Under the pieces are notes generated by a model. It saw only the letters and a program-made list of their open reading frames with translations. It had not been told where the DNA came from and did no database searches. Source: Actinomycetes bacterium (GTDB lineage Bacteria > Actinomycetota > Acidimicrobiia > Acidimicrobiales > Acidimicrobiaceae). Taken from it: a stretch of 5,555 nt of DNA. A program made the position numbers and the translations under genes. How positions within the stretch are numbered: position 1 is the first letter of the stretch; each line of letters begins with the position of its first letter. Below, piece after piece: positions 1 to 5,555 of this stretch. The stretch lies in assembly GCA_021819025.1 (NCBI GenBank), contig JAKASN010000160.1, positions 1 to 5,555 of the forward strand, read 5' to 3'.

Positions 1-403
1 CCGATCTTCGGGCGATATCCACAGGGCGCTGGCCCTCGAGGCTTAATACACAAGCACCTTCGCAGAGTTCTTCCGTGGGACACACTCGGGCGCAGGTGCC
101 TCCGAGGGGGTTAGCTGAATGGATAATTTCAGCCGCTCGGACTGGCATCGCCTCGGTAAGAGCGGCGATGAATCCCGCAACGTTGACATCTGCAGGGCAG
201 GCCAGCGTGCATGGTGCGCGATTGTGCGGCCCGCCGCAGAGCAAGCAGCGATAGGCCTCGATGAGTGCGTCTTGATCAGAAAGCGGCGGTTTGAGCTCGG
301 CGGTAAGGGCTTCCCAGGGATCTGCACGATGTGCCGCCTCGAATAAGTTCGGCCTCTCAGCAGCCTTGCGTAGCCCCCGCAGTATCGGTTCGGCTCGCAT
401 CAT
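1..403 (-). CDS. PreT/GltD-type iron-sulfur flavoprotein oxidoreductase, N-terminal part (cut by left edge)
   Basis: The frame reads leftward from tandem ATG codons (403 and 400) and stays open to base 1, giving 134 residues without a stop. The product resembles the N-terminal Fer4_20 domain of the NAD-dependent dihydropyrimidine dehydrogenase subunit PreT and the glutamate synthase small subunit GltD. These proteins move electrons between NAD(P)H and a partner subunit through FAD and two [4Fe-4S] clusters. Eight cysteines are spaced for two clusters: C53, C56, C65, C69, then C104, C108, C114, C118. The stretches YRCLLC, APCTLACPADV, CARVCPTEELCEGAC and PVDIAR are closer to PreT than to GltD as I recall them. 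The first cysteine lies after about 50 residues, which seems a longer lead than in E. coli PreT. The FAD and NAD(P) domains lie outside the window. The start rests on AGGAGG at 405-410: the ATG at 400 has the better spacing (4 nt), and the ATG at 403 is very close. An in-frame ATG at 454 lacks a Shine-Dalgarno and overlaps a likely -10 box. The family is secure, but PreT versus another GltD-like paralogue is not. Confidence 0.82.
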   Translation of the reverse strand, partial: MMRAEPILRGLRKAAERPNLFEAAHRADPWEALTAELKPPLSDQDALIEAYRCLLCGGPHNRAPCTLACPADVNVAGFIAALTEAMPVRAAEIIHSANPLGGTCARVCPTEELCEGACVLSLEGQRPVDIARRS

Positions 404-404
404 T

Positions 405-410
405 CCTCCT
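405..410 (-). promoter_or_regulatory. Strong Shine-Dalgarno (AGGAGG) of the PreT-like gene
   Basis: On the minus strand AGGAGG reads from 410 to 405, directly before two adjacent ATG codons at 403 and 400. Spacing is 1 nt to the first ATG and 4 nt to the second, which favours the second as the true start. This perfect site argues against initiation at the upstream in-frame ATG at 454. Confidence 0.75.
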
Positions 411-452
411 TGGAGCACTCCGAGGGTCCATAAAAGAGCAGCTTTGGTATCC

Positions 453-482
453 ATCTTGTCGCTTTGAGGGAAAGGTTGTCAA
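453..482 (-). promoter_or_regulatory. Sigma-70-type promoter for the PreT-like gene
   Basis: Read on the minus strand, a perfect TTGACA (482-477) is followed by an 18-nt spacer and CAAGAT (458-453), which keeps the important second A and final T of the -10 consensus. Transcription would start near 446, leaving a leader of about 40 nt that contains the AGGAGG site. The -10 match is only 3 of 6, so this is a candidate. It sits inside the 139-bp gap between the ABC transporter gene and the PreT-like gene, implying separate transcription of the latter. Confidence 0.5.
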
Positions 483-542
483 TTTGTGCGGATCGAAACG
501 ACCGTGAGCGATATGGAAAGTGGCGTTGGCCCTAGCCTGGCA

Positions 543-2381
543 TCAAGCTTCGGCGCTGCGAACGAATACCTGTGCATCGAAGAGATCACGGTAGACGCCA
601 TTCATTCCTAGGAGGGAACTGTGGGTACCGGTCTCGACGATGGCGCCGTCTTTGACTACCAGGATTTGGTCAGCGGCCATGATGGTTGAGAGGCGGTGAG
701 CAATCACGATAGAAGTGCGGGCAGAGAGGAGTTGCGAGAGGGCTTCCTGTACCGCCGCCTCGTTTTCGGTATCTAAATGAGAGGTCGCTTCGTCAAGGAT
801 GACGATGCGCGGGCGCTTGAGAAAGACTCGCGCGATGGCGAGTCGTTGCCTTTCACCCCCGGAAAGCCGATAGCCGCGCTCGCCAACTACGGTGTCGAAA
901 CCGTCGGGCAGCTCTGTGATGAGCTGGTAAATCTGCGCAGCTTTGGTCGCGTCAACGATCTCTTCGAAGCTCGCGGCGGGCCGTGCGTAGAGGAGGTTGG
1001 CAGCTATCGAGTCATGGAAGAGGTGCGGATCCTGGCTTACTACGCCAATGTTTGACCCCAGATCATCCAAGCGCACGTCTTTTATGTCGATGCCGTCGAT
1101 GGTAATTGAGCCTGTGTCGGGATCATAAAGCCGGGAAATCAATGCAGCAATGGTGCTCTTGCCGGCTCCGGAGTGTCCCACGAGGGCATTCATGGTACCA
1201 GCCTGAGCGACAAAGTTAACGTCGTGAAGAACTGCTACGGCCTCGGAGGTGGCGGGTGCATCGGGCATGGCGAACGGCGTGTCCACCCTCGGATAGGCGA
1301 AGCTTACGTGTTTGAACTCAACTCTGCCTGCGACGTTGGACAACGGAAGGGGATGGGGCGGGTCGGTGACGCTGGGCACAATGGAAAGCACTTCGGCAAC
1401 GCGGTCGAAGGAGACCATCGCTTGGGCGAGGTTGACCCGGGAAGAGGCGAGGTCGGTAATAGGCGAATAGAGGCGACTCGCATATTGCGAGAGTGCCACC
1501 AGGGTACCCAGGCTGACGCTACCCTTAATAGCGAGACGTCCTCCGATGAGGTAAACCACCACTGATCCCAAACCACCGATGAGCCCAAGGATACCGAAAT
1601 ACGCTCTTCCACCCAAGGCAAGGCGGATGCCTGCGTCCCGGACCTCTCCAGCTTGTTGCTGGTACCGTGTGCGCTCGGAGTTGAGGTTCCCAAACAATTT
1701 CACCAAGAGTGCCCCGGAGACGTTCAAACGCTCAGTGGCGAAACTCGACATGGTGGCGTTGGCGACCATCTGGGCTCGCGCCAAAGGAGCAATGCGCTTT
1801 CCCAGCGTTCTGTCGGCGACGACCAGTAGCGGGATCACTGCGAGAGCGATAAGAGTCACGGTAAGGGAGAGCTTTACCATCACCGCCAAGGTCAGTACGA
1901 GGGTTAAGACGTCGGAGAACGCGCTTGAGGCTGTGGAGACGGACTGTTGTGCGCCAAGGACGTCGTTATTGAGGCGCGACAAGATCGCGCCGGTTTGGCT
2001 CTTGGTATAGAAACCTAAGGGAAGCTTTTGGAGGTGGGTGAAGAGAGAAACCCGGAGGTCGAAGATGAGTCCCTCCCCGATTTTTGATCCCAACCATCGA
2101 GATACCACGCCCGCCGCAGTTTGGATCACATTGAGAATCAACGCGAGGAGCACGAGTCCATAGAGGAGGCCCATTGACTTCTTGGGAATGGCGCTGTCCA
2201 GAATTGCCCTAAGAACCAGTGGTGGAGCAAGGCCGACGAGCGCTCCTATCGCGATGAAGCCGATGTAAATCGTCATTTGGGCCTTGTACTTTGCCGCAAA
2301 GCCCCAGGCTCGCGCGATCGACTCTCGCGAGATCCCTTTGGGTGGATTTGCTGGGTCAGCCCCAAGGCGCACGTATCTCAT
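543..2381 (-). CDS. ABC exporter half-transporter (fused permease and ATPase, MsbA/LmrA-like)
   Basis: A complete 612-residue protein with the domain order of homodimeric multidrug or lipid exporters: an inner-membrane domain, then an ATPase. Hydrophobic stretches fit six membrane helices, near residues 36-61, 70-92, 158-172, 173-188, 260-282 and 290-312. The ATPase is intact: A-loop Tyr363, Walker A GHSGAGKST (402-410, Lys408), Q-loop Gln450, signature LSGGE (506-510), Walker B with Asp530 and catalytic Glu531, D-loop SHLD (534-537) and switch His562. All key residues are present, so an active pump is expected. The substrate cannot be told from sequence. The stretch between A-loop and Walker A is about ten residues longer than I would expect, with a Pro/Ala-rich insert. 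The start is the ATG at 2381; an in-frame TTG at 2390 would add three residues and cannot be excluded, since neither has a strong Shine-Dalgarno. It is divergent from bluB and lies upstream of the PreT-like gene on the same strand. It may pair with itself or with a partner encoded elsewhere. Confidence 0.93.
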   Translation of the reverse strand: MRYVRLGADPANPPKGISRESIARAWGFAAKYKAQMTIYIGFIAIGALVGLAPPLVLRAILDSAIPKKSMGLLYGLVLLALILNVIQTAAGVVSRWLGSKIGEGLIFDLRVSLFTHLQKLPLGFYTKSQTGAILSRLNNDVLGAQQSVSTASSAFSDVLTLVLTLAVMVKLSLTVTLIALAVIPLLVVADRTLGKRIAPLARAQMVANATMSSFATERLNVSGALLVKLFGNLNSERTRYQQQAGEVRDAGIRLALGGRAYFGILGLIGGLGSVVVYLIGGRLAIKGSVSLGTLVALSQYASRLYSPITDLASSRVNLAQAMVSFDRVAEVLSIVPSVTDPPHPLPLSNVAGRVEFKHVSFAYPRVDTPFAMPDAPATSEAVAVLHDVNFVAQAGTMNALVGHSGAGKSTIAALISRLYDPDTGSITIDGIDIKDVRLDDLGSNIGVVSQDPHLFHDSIAANLLYARPAASFEEIVDATKAAQIYQLITELPDGFDTVVGERGYRLSGGERQRLAIARVFLKRPRIVILDEATSHLDTENEAAVQEALSQLLSARTSIVIAHRLSTIMAADQILVVKDGAIVETGTHSSLLGMNGVYRDLFDAQVFVRSAEA

Positions 2382-2437
2382 GTATTGCAATTCACTCGCC
2401 CCGCTATCGTTTCTTTATCTAACATCCTTGCATCTCG

Positions 2438-2467
2438 ATCATGCGCTCCTGCGTTTGTTGGCATCAA
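2438..2467 (-). promoter_or_regulatory. Possible promoter of the ABC exporter gene
   Basis: On the minus strand TTGATG (2467-2462) and CATGAT (2443-2438) are separated by 18 nt, each matching 4 of 6 consensus bases. Transcription would begin near 2431, about 50 nt before the ATG at 2381. The layout resembles the candidate promoter at 453-482. No equally good promoter was seen for bluB in the same divergent region. The call is tentative. Confidence 0.3.
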
Positions 2468-2479
2468 GGATGGCTTGTG

Positions 2480-2487
2480 AAGGTGAG
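2480..2487 (+). promoter_or_regulatory. Ribosome binding site of bluB
   Basis: AAGGTGAG is a fair Shine-Dalgarno, 8 nt before the GTG at 2496 and 11 nt before the ATG at 2499. The spacing favours the GTG start. Confidence 0.5.
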
Positions 2488-2495
2488 ATGGGATT

Positions 2496-3200
2496 GTGAT
2501 GACTGATCTAGATGCACTGGCCAATTTTTATGCCGTGGTGAGTGCTCGGCGCGATGTTCGCGCAGAGTTCAGCGGTGCGAGCGTGGATCCTGATGCGCTC
2601 ATCAGAATTTTGGCCGCGGCGCATAGGGCACCAAGCGTCGGATTGACACAGCCATGGGATTTCGTCCTCGTGGAGAGCTATATGACACGTAAAGCCTTTC
2701 ATGATCACGTGGCCGCTGAGAGAGAGGCATTCGCTGCGCGCCTCGATGGTGAGCGCAAGGAGACATTTGCTCCAATCAAGATCGAGGGGATTTTGGAATC
2801 GACAATGGGCATAGTCGTCACCTATGATCCAGAGCGCGGCGGAGAAAGAATTATTGGGCGCAACACCATCGATGAAACCGGAATCTTCTCAGTTTGTTTG
2901 GCGATTGAGAATCTTTGGCTTGCTGCCACCGCGGAGGGCTACGGCGTGGGGTGGGTCTCTTTCTACCGTGAAGAGTTCCTAGGCGAACTAATCGGGACCC
3001 CGGACCCGGTGCGGCCAGTCGCCTGGCTCTGCTTTGGTCCCATCTCTCAACGCCAGGAAGTTCCGGATTTGGAACGCTTTGGGTGGCGGGACCGCCGACC
3101 GCTCGGCGACGCCGTTCATTCCGAGAGATACCTGCGCCATGCCGACCTGAATGCGGAGAGCTTGGGAAGACCTTTCAGGGGACTAGGAACACCGCGCTGA
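2496..3200 (+). CDS. bluB: 5,6-dimethylbenzimidazole synthase BluB
   Basis: A 234-residue flavin-destructase of the nitroreductase fold. BluB binds reduced FMN and, using oxygen, fragments it to 5,6-dimethylbenzimidazole, the lower axial ligand of cobalamin. It acts in the cytosol and its product is used by CobT. Family motifs seen: RRDVR (18-22), AAHRAPSVGLTQPW (41-54), EGIL near residue 98, GRNTIDET (121-128) and AIENLWLAATAEGYGVGWVS (136-155). Asp20 and Ser155 are 135 residues apart, matching the spacing of the functional Asp32 and Ser167 described for Sinorhizobium meliloti BluB. Length is close to the usual 210-230 residues, with a polar C-terminal tail of about 30 residues after the FGWRDRRP stretch. 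The GTG at 2496 is chosen because AAGGTGAG (2480-2487) lies 8 nt upstream; the ATG at 2499 is the alternative. The gene is not fused to cobT and no cobalamin gene is adjacent. I saw no B12 riboswitch upstream. Confidence 0.95.
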   Translation: MMTDLDALANFYAVVSARRDVRAEFSGASVDPDALIRILAAAHRAPSVGLTQPWDFVLVESYMTRKAFHDHVAAEREAFAARLDGERKETFAPIKIEGILESTMGIVVTYDPERGGERIIGRNTIDETGIFSVCLAIENLWLAATAEGYGVGWVSFYREEFLGELIGTPDPVRPVAWLCFGPISQRQEVPDLERFGWRDRRPLGDAVHSERYLRHADLNAESLGRPFRGLGTPR

Positions 3201-3209
3201 ATTGCGCCT

Positions 3210-3240
3210 AGGGAGAAGGGGAAGTTTGCCCTGACTCCTT
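3210..3240 (+). terminator. Possible terminator hairpin after bluB
   Basis: Ten bases after the bluB stop, AGGGAG (3210-3215) can pair with CTCCTT (3235-3240), including one G-T pair. After a small internal loop, AGGG (3217-3220) pairs with CCCT (3229-3232) around an 8-nt loop. No run of T follows, so a classical intrinsic terminator is not shown; position is the main support. Confidence 0.3.
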
Positions 3241-3317
3241 GAGGTTGTATCGCTGCGGCAACGGTGAAGTATTGGTAATGCTAGCTTAGGAGAGCGAGAG
3301 CAAACTGCCCAATGTGC

Positions 3318-3333
3318 GGCTGCCGTCGCAGCC
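3318..3333. other. Perfect 6-bp GC-rich hairpin with a 4-nt loop
   Basis: GGCTGC (3318-3323) and GCAGCC (3328-3333) are exact inverted repeats around CGTC. There is no T tract on the plus strand, so it does not look like a terminator. It may be chance or part of a longer RNA structure in the gap. Confidence 0.3.
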
Positions 3334-3890
3334 AAGATTGCTGGTTGACCTAGCGCTTAGTCAAAAGTCGACGTGACCGGGGGTGAACCTGTCATGGCGA
3401 TTCTTCTTGGCGATGGCGAACGCGCCGATGCTTTGAGTTTGCAGATTGCGGCCGCTGGCTGCTTGGCCACGTCCCGAGGATGCCATTGGCGTGGATATGG
3501 CTGCGCTGGAGTCAGGACCTGCGCCAAATGCGTGGCGCCTAAGGAGGTTGTTTAGTGTTATTGCGAGCAGGTTAGCGATGAATGGCCTTATGGATGGCTG
3601 GCCTTTTCATCGCGAGGCTGAGAATTCCTTTGATCGGTGCTCTAGGGTAGCTGGTGTTACTGAGCCAAGGAGTATCTGCAAGCGTCCAGGGGTGACACCG
3701 CAGCAGATCATCATCATGGTGGTTATGTAGTCTTGTACAACTATTTCAAAATGTGCTGTATGGCTTGCCAAGAAGCAAGGTTCCCCAGAAGGGCATCTTT
3801 TCGGCTGCTGGGAGCAAAGATCGGAAAAACTTTATCTAGATGAAGATTTGGACTAGGACTGCGGCGACAGAGGTGCGCGCGGGTACTAGA

Positions 3891-3896
3891 AAGGGG
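3891..3896 (+). promoter_or_regulatory. Ribosome binding site of gdh
   Basis: AAGGGG lies 5 nt before the ATG at 3902. Later in-frame ATG codons at 3935 and 3980 lack a comparable site, so this motif sets the start of the glutamate dehydrogenase gene. Confidence 0.6.
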
Positions 3897-3901
3897 CGGT
3901 A

Positions 3902-5555
3902 ATGGATGTCAGAGGAAGTGAAGGTTCTAACCTAATGGTTTGGCCAAGCTCTGCAAAAATCTCGGATTCGACGTTGGAGATGAGCGTTGGCGACCGTGCC
4001 TTCATCGACGCCCTTGGCGCCTCATTCGACCCCTCCTTCGAGCGCCTCTTTGGTTCGGGCCGTATCGCCAATTATCTCAACAAGTCTCTCACCCTGGCTC
4101 GAAAACTGGGAAGGAGCTGGTACGCCTTTGAAATTGAGGCCGGAGCACCCAATAACGAAGGCGACGACGCCCCTTCGTTGGTCACTGTGGACATTGCCTC
4201 TGTCGACCAGGCTCATCTAGTAGATTCGTTTGTGGCTCTTCTGGACCGCTTCTCGTTGGAGCCAACCGTCACGCTGCATCCGCTCATGACCGTGGACCGC
4301 GATGCCCAGGGCCAGATCCGTGCTGCGAATCGCACCGGCACCAAGGACGCTCCCGGCAGGTTGGAGTCATTCATCCATTTTGACGTCTATGCCGTCGCCG
4401 CGGACCTTGATGTTGCCTCCCTTACTGATGCGGTAGATCGAGTGTTCCGCTCCCTCGCCTTGTTGGAACAAGATCGTGAAAAGCTGTCGGGGTCTTTTTC
4501 GGCGCAACTATGGTCCATCGATGCTGAATCTGGTGGAAGTGAACTGTTTATTCCTCTTGGAGCGGGGAGGCTTAATGAGTCCAGCGTTGATAGTCCGACC
4601 AGTATCGGAATTCTCGAGGTTCTCGATTCCAGCGACATTCACGCCATAAGGTCCTCATTCCAAGCAATTGACGATCGCCCTCACCTTGTAGCGGTGCTTG
4701 CTCCGGTAATTTGCAATGAGGCCATGATCGTTGGTCCATCCTCTGGAAATGTTGAGGAATTCGTAGTGGGAGTGCCGTCCAAGCGGCCTGAGCGACGCGG
4801 GCATCACTCCGCCAGACTTCTCGCTGAACTCGGAGAGCTGTTGAGCATCCCCAAGGAGAGCTATAGCTACCGGGAACTCGAGGAGATCTTAGCGATGGTT
4901 CCCGAGATCGAAATTGCCCTCGCCCCTGACGAGCGTTTTCACGACGGCATCTCGTCTCTCCTTCTCGCTCGCGAGACTAACCAGATTGCCGCATACCCAT
5001 CCGCGCTGAATTCTCCTGAAGCCATCAGGATCTACCTTTACATTCCCACTATTCGCTACCATACCGGAATGGACCATCGTATCGAAGCTACGCTGTCGCG
5101 ATTGCTCGGCGATGTGCGGGTCTATTGTTCCGAGGCCAAGATCGACGCCAAATCGGCGCGCGTCGATGTGGACCTTCTTGGCAATATCGGCCAACGGAGA
5201 GAGCTTGAAGTCGAGCAGCTTCTCGCCTTGTGCACCGCAACCGCCCAGGAAGAAGCGCGTACCTGGCTTGATCGTTTCGAGGACGAAGTTTCCAGGCGCA
5301 TTCAAGGCGACGACGCGACCCTTGTTTGCAAGCGATATCAGCACACTTTCGACCCAACCTATCAGAATGACTACAGTGCCGTAGTAGGCGTTGACGATAT
5401 GTCCAGGATAGAGTTGGCGCTTTCGGGAAATGGGATGTGGGTCGGATTCACCACCGAAGAAGGTCGCGAGCCGCTCAGAGAAATTGCGGCGGGAACCCGC
5501 ACGCTTCGCTTGCGCATTATTCACCTTGGGGAGAAGCAGAAGCTCTCCACTCTCC
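3902..5555 (+). CDS. gdh: Large (180-kDa class) NAD-specific glutamate dehydrogenase, N-terminal 551 residues (cut by right edge)
   Basis: The frame is open from the ATG at 3902 to the window end: 551 residues plus one base, about a third of the family's roughly 1,600. These homo-oligomeric enzymes interconvert glutamate and 2-oxoglutarate plus ammonium with NAD, usually in the catabolic direction. The part seen corresponds to the N-terminal ACT-like regulatory domains. Family landmarks in order: HLVDSFVALLDRF (105-117, cf. the 'FLVDSV' stretch), HPLMTVDRDAQGQI (126-139), ESFIHFDV (155-162, cf. 'ESWMHIEI'), YRELEEILAMVP (323-334), RIYLYIPTIRYHT (376-388, cf. 'CLVYVPRDRYNT'), EEARTWLDRFEDEV (450-463), CKRYQHTFDPTYQNDY (476-491, cf. 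'RYGDAFPAAYRED') and LRLRIIHLGEKQKLS (535-549, where 'LxLxLYRxGxPLxLS' is usual). The similarity is spread and weak: the usual 'FLGYR' and 'VSCLVY' signatures are not recognisable. No catalytic residue is inside the window. The start is set by AAGGGG 5 nt upstream. A long leader separates it from bluB, so separate transcription is likely. Confidence 0.8.
   Translation, partial: MDVRGSEGSNLMVWPSSAKISDSTLEMSVGDRAFIDALGASFDPSFERLFGSGRIANYLNKSLTLARKLGRSWYAFEIEAGAPNNEGDDAPSLVTVDIASVDQAHLVDSFVALLDRFSLEPTVTLHPLMTVDRDAQGQIRAANRTGTKDAPGRLESFIHFDVYAVAADLDVASLTDAVDRVFRSLALLEQDREKLSGSFSAQLWSIDAESGGSELFIPLGAGRLNESSVDSPTSIGILEVLDSSDIHAIRSSFQAIDDRPHLVAVLAPVICNEAMIVGPSSGNVEEFVVGVPSKRPERRGHHSARLLAELGELLSIPKESYSYRELEEILAMVPEIEIALAPDERFHDGISSLLLARETNQIAAYPSALNSPEAIRIYLYIPTIRYHTGMDHRIEATLSRLLGDVRVYCSEAKIDAKSARVDVDLLGNIGQRRELEVEQLLALCTATAQEEARTWLDRFEDEVSRRIQGDDATLVCKRYQHTFDPTYQNDYSAVVGVDDMSRIELALSGNGMWVGFTTEEGREPLREIAAGTRTLRLRIIHLGEKQKLSTL

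Larger units (their letters stand above)
3201..3901. other. 701-bp gap between bluB and gdh without a convincing gene
   Basis: No frame in this stretch gives a protein I recognise. On the plus strand one short frame (GTG 3373 or ATG 3394, ending 3555) gives 60 or 53 residues with five cysteines near its end. It overlaps a second frame (3446-3730) that encodes no recognisable motif. A fragment in the frame of the first, about 3271-3348, reads like an alanine-rich helix (QTAQCAAAVAAKIAG) before a stop. Several frames that look partly coding but are broken by stops could mean a decayed gene, or chance. The last 170 bp (3731-3901) are AT-richer and should hold the promoter and leader of the glutamate dehydrogenase gene, but no clear -35/-10 pair stood out. 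Small hairpins occur at 3318-3333, 3764-3779 and 3784-3812. Confidence 0.5.

Noticed and set aside
43..346. Open frames on both strands over the left edge (minus 43-327 and plus 119-346).
   Set aside because: They are shadows of the PreT-like gene, which reads through in another minus-strand frame with eight well-spaced cysteines.
404..454. In-frame extension upstream of the PreT-like gene whose translation (MDTKAALLWTLG) resembles the N-terminus of zinc-dependent alcohol dehydrogenases.
   Set aside because: It is only about ten residues, has no Shine-Dalgarno, overlaps a likely -10 box, and runs in frame into an unrelated protein. Chance is the simplest reading.
777..2010. Several plus- and minus-strand frames of 92-143 residues inside the ABC exporter gene.
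   Set aside because: They lie in alternative frames of a gene with an intact set of ATPase motifs and show no domain features of their own.
2391..2495. A cobalamin riboswitch upstream of bluB.
   Set aside because: The spacer is too short for the full element and the conserved B12-box sequences were not found. The gap at 3201-3901 was also scanned by eye without a match.
3373..3555. A small cysteine-containing protein of 53-60 residues as a real gene.
   Set aside because: It has no recognised motif, an overlapping rival frame and only a loose G-rich stretch before ATG 3394. It is kept as part of the gap description rather than called a gene.
4889..5524. A 211-residue minus-strand frame.
   Set aside because: It is antisense to the glutamate dehydrogenase frame, which is open across the whole region and carries family landmarks. 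Long antisense frames are common in such sequence.

Overview
The window is bacterial, with an estimated GC content in the mid-fifties (judged by eye), GTG/TTG-type starts and clear Shine-Dalgarno sequences. A long-form (about 180 kDa class) NAD-glutamate dehydrogenase next to a stand-alone BluB would suit an actinobacterium of moderate GC, for example an acidimicrobial lineage. That placement is a weak inference, because proteobacteria also carry both families. No phage, IS element, CRISPR array, tRNA or rRNA gene was seen.

Layout from left to right. (1) Minus strand, 403 to 1: the first 134 codons of a PreT/GltD-type iron-sulfur flavoprotein, cut by the left edge, with eight cysteines for two [4Fe-4S] clusters. 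(2) 404-542: a spacer holding an AGGAGG ribosome binding site and a TTGACA-type promoter for that gene. (3) Minus strand, 2381 to 543: a complete ABC exporter half-transporter with a fused membrane domain and ATPase. (4) About 115 bp of divergent promoter region. (5) Plus strand, 2496-3200: bluB, the FMN-cannibalising enzyme that makes 5,6-dimethylbenzimidazole, the lower ligand of vitamin B12. (6) 3201-3901: 701 bp with no convincing gene, only short open frames and weak hairpins. (7) Plus strand, 3902 to the right edge: the first 551 codons of a large NAD-specific glutamate dehydrogenase, covering the N-terminal ACT-type regulatory region but not the catalytic domain.

The genes do not form one obvious pathway. 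The exporter and the iron-sulfur oxidoreductase share a strand but are separated by 139 bp containing a promoter, so they are probably separate units. The exporter and bluB are divergent and share an upstream region. Glutamate dehydrogenase is far from bluB and probably has its own promoter. The common theme is housekeeping nitrogen, cofactor and redox metabolism. The least ordinary parts are the strongly diverged N-terminus of the glutamate dehydrogenase and the 701-bp gap before it. I found no convincing new biological system here.
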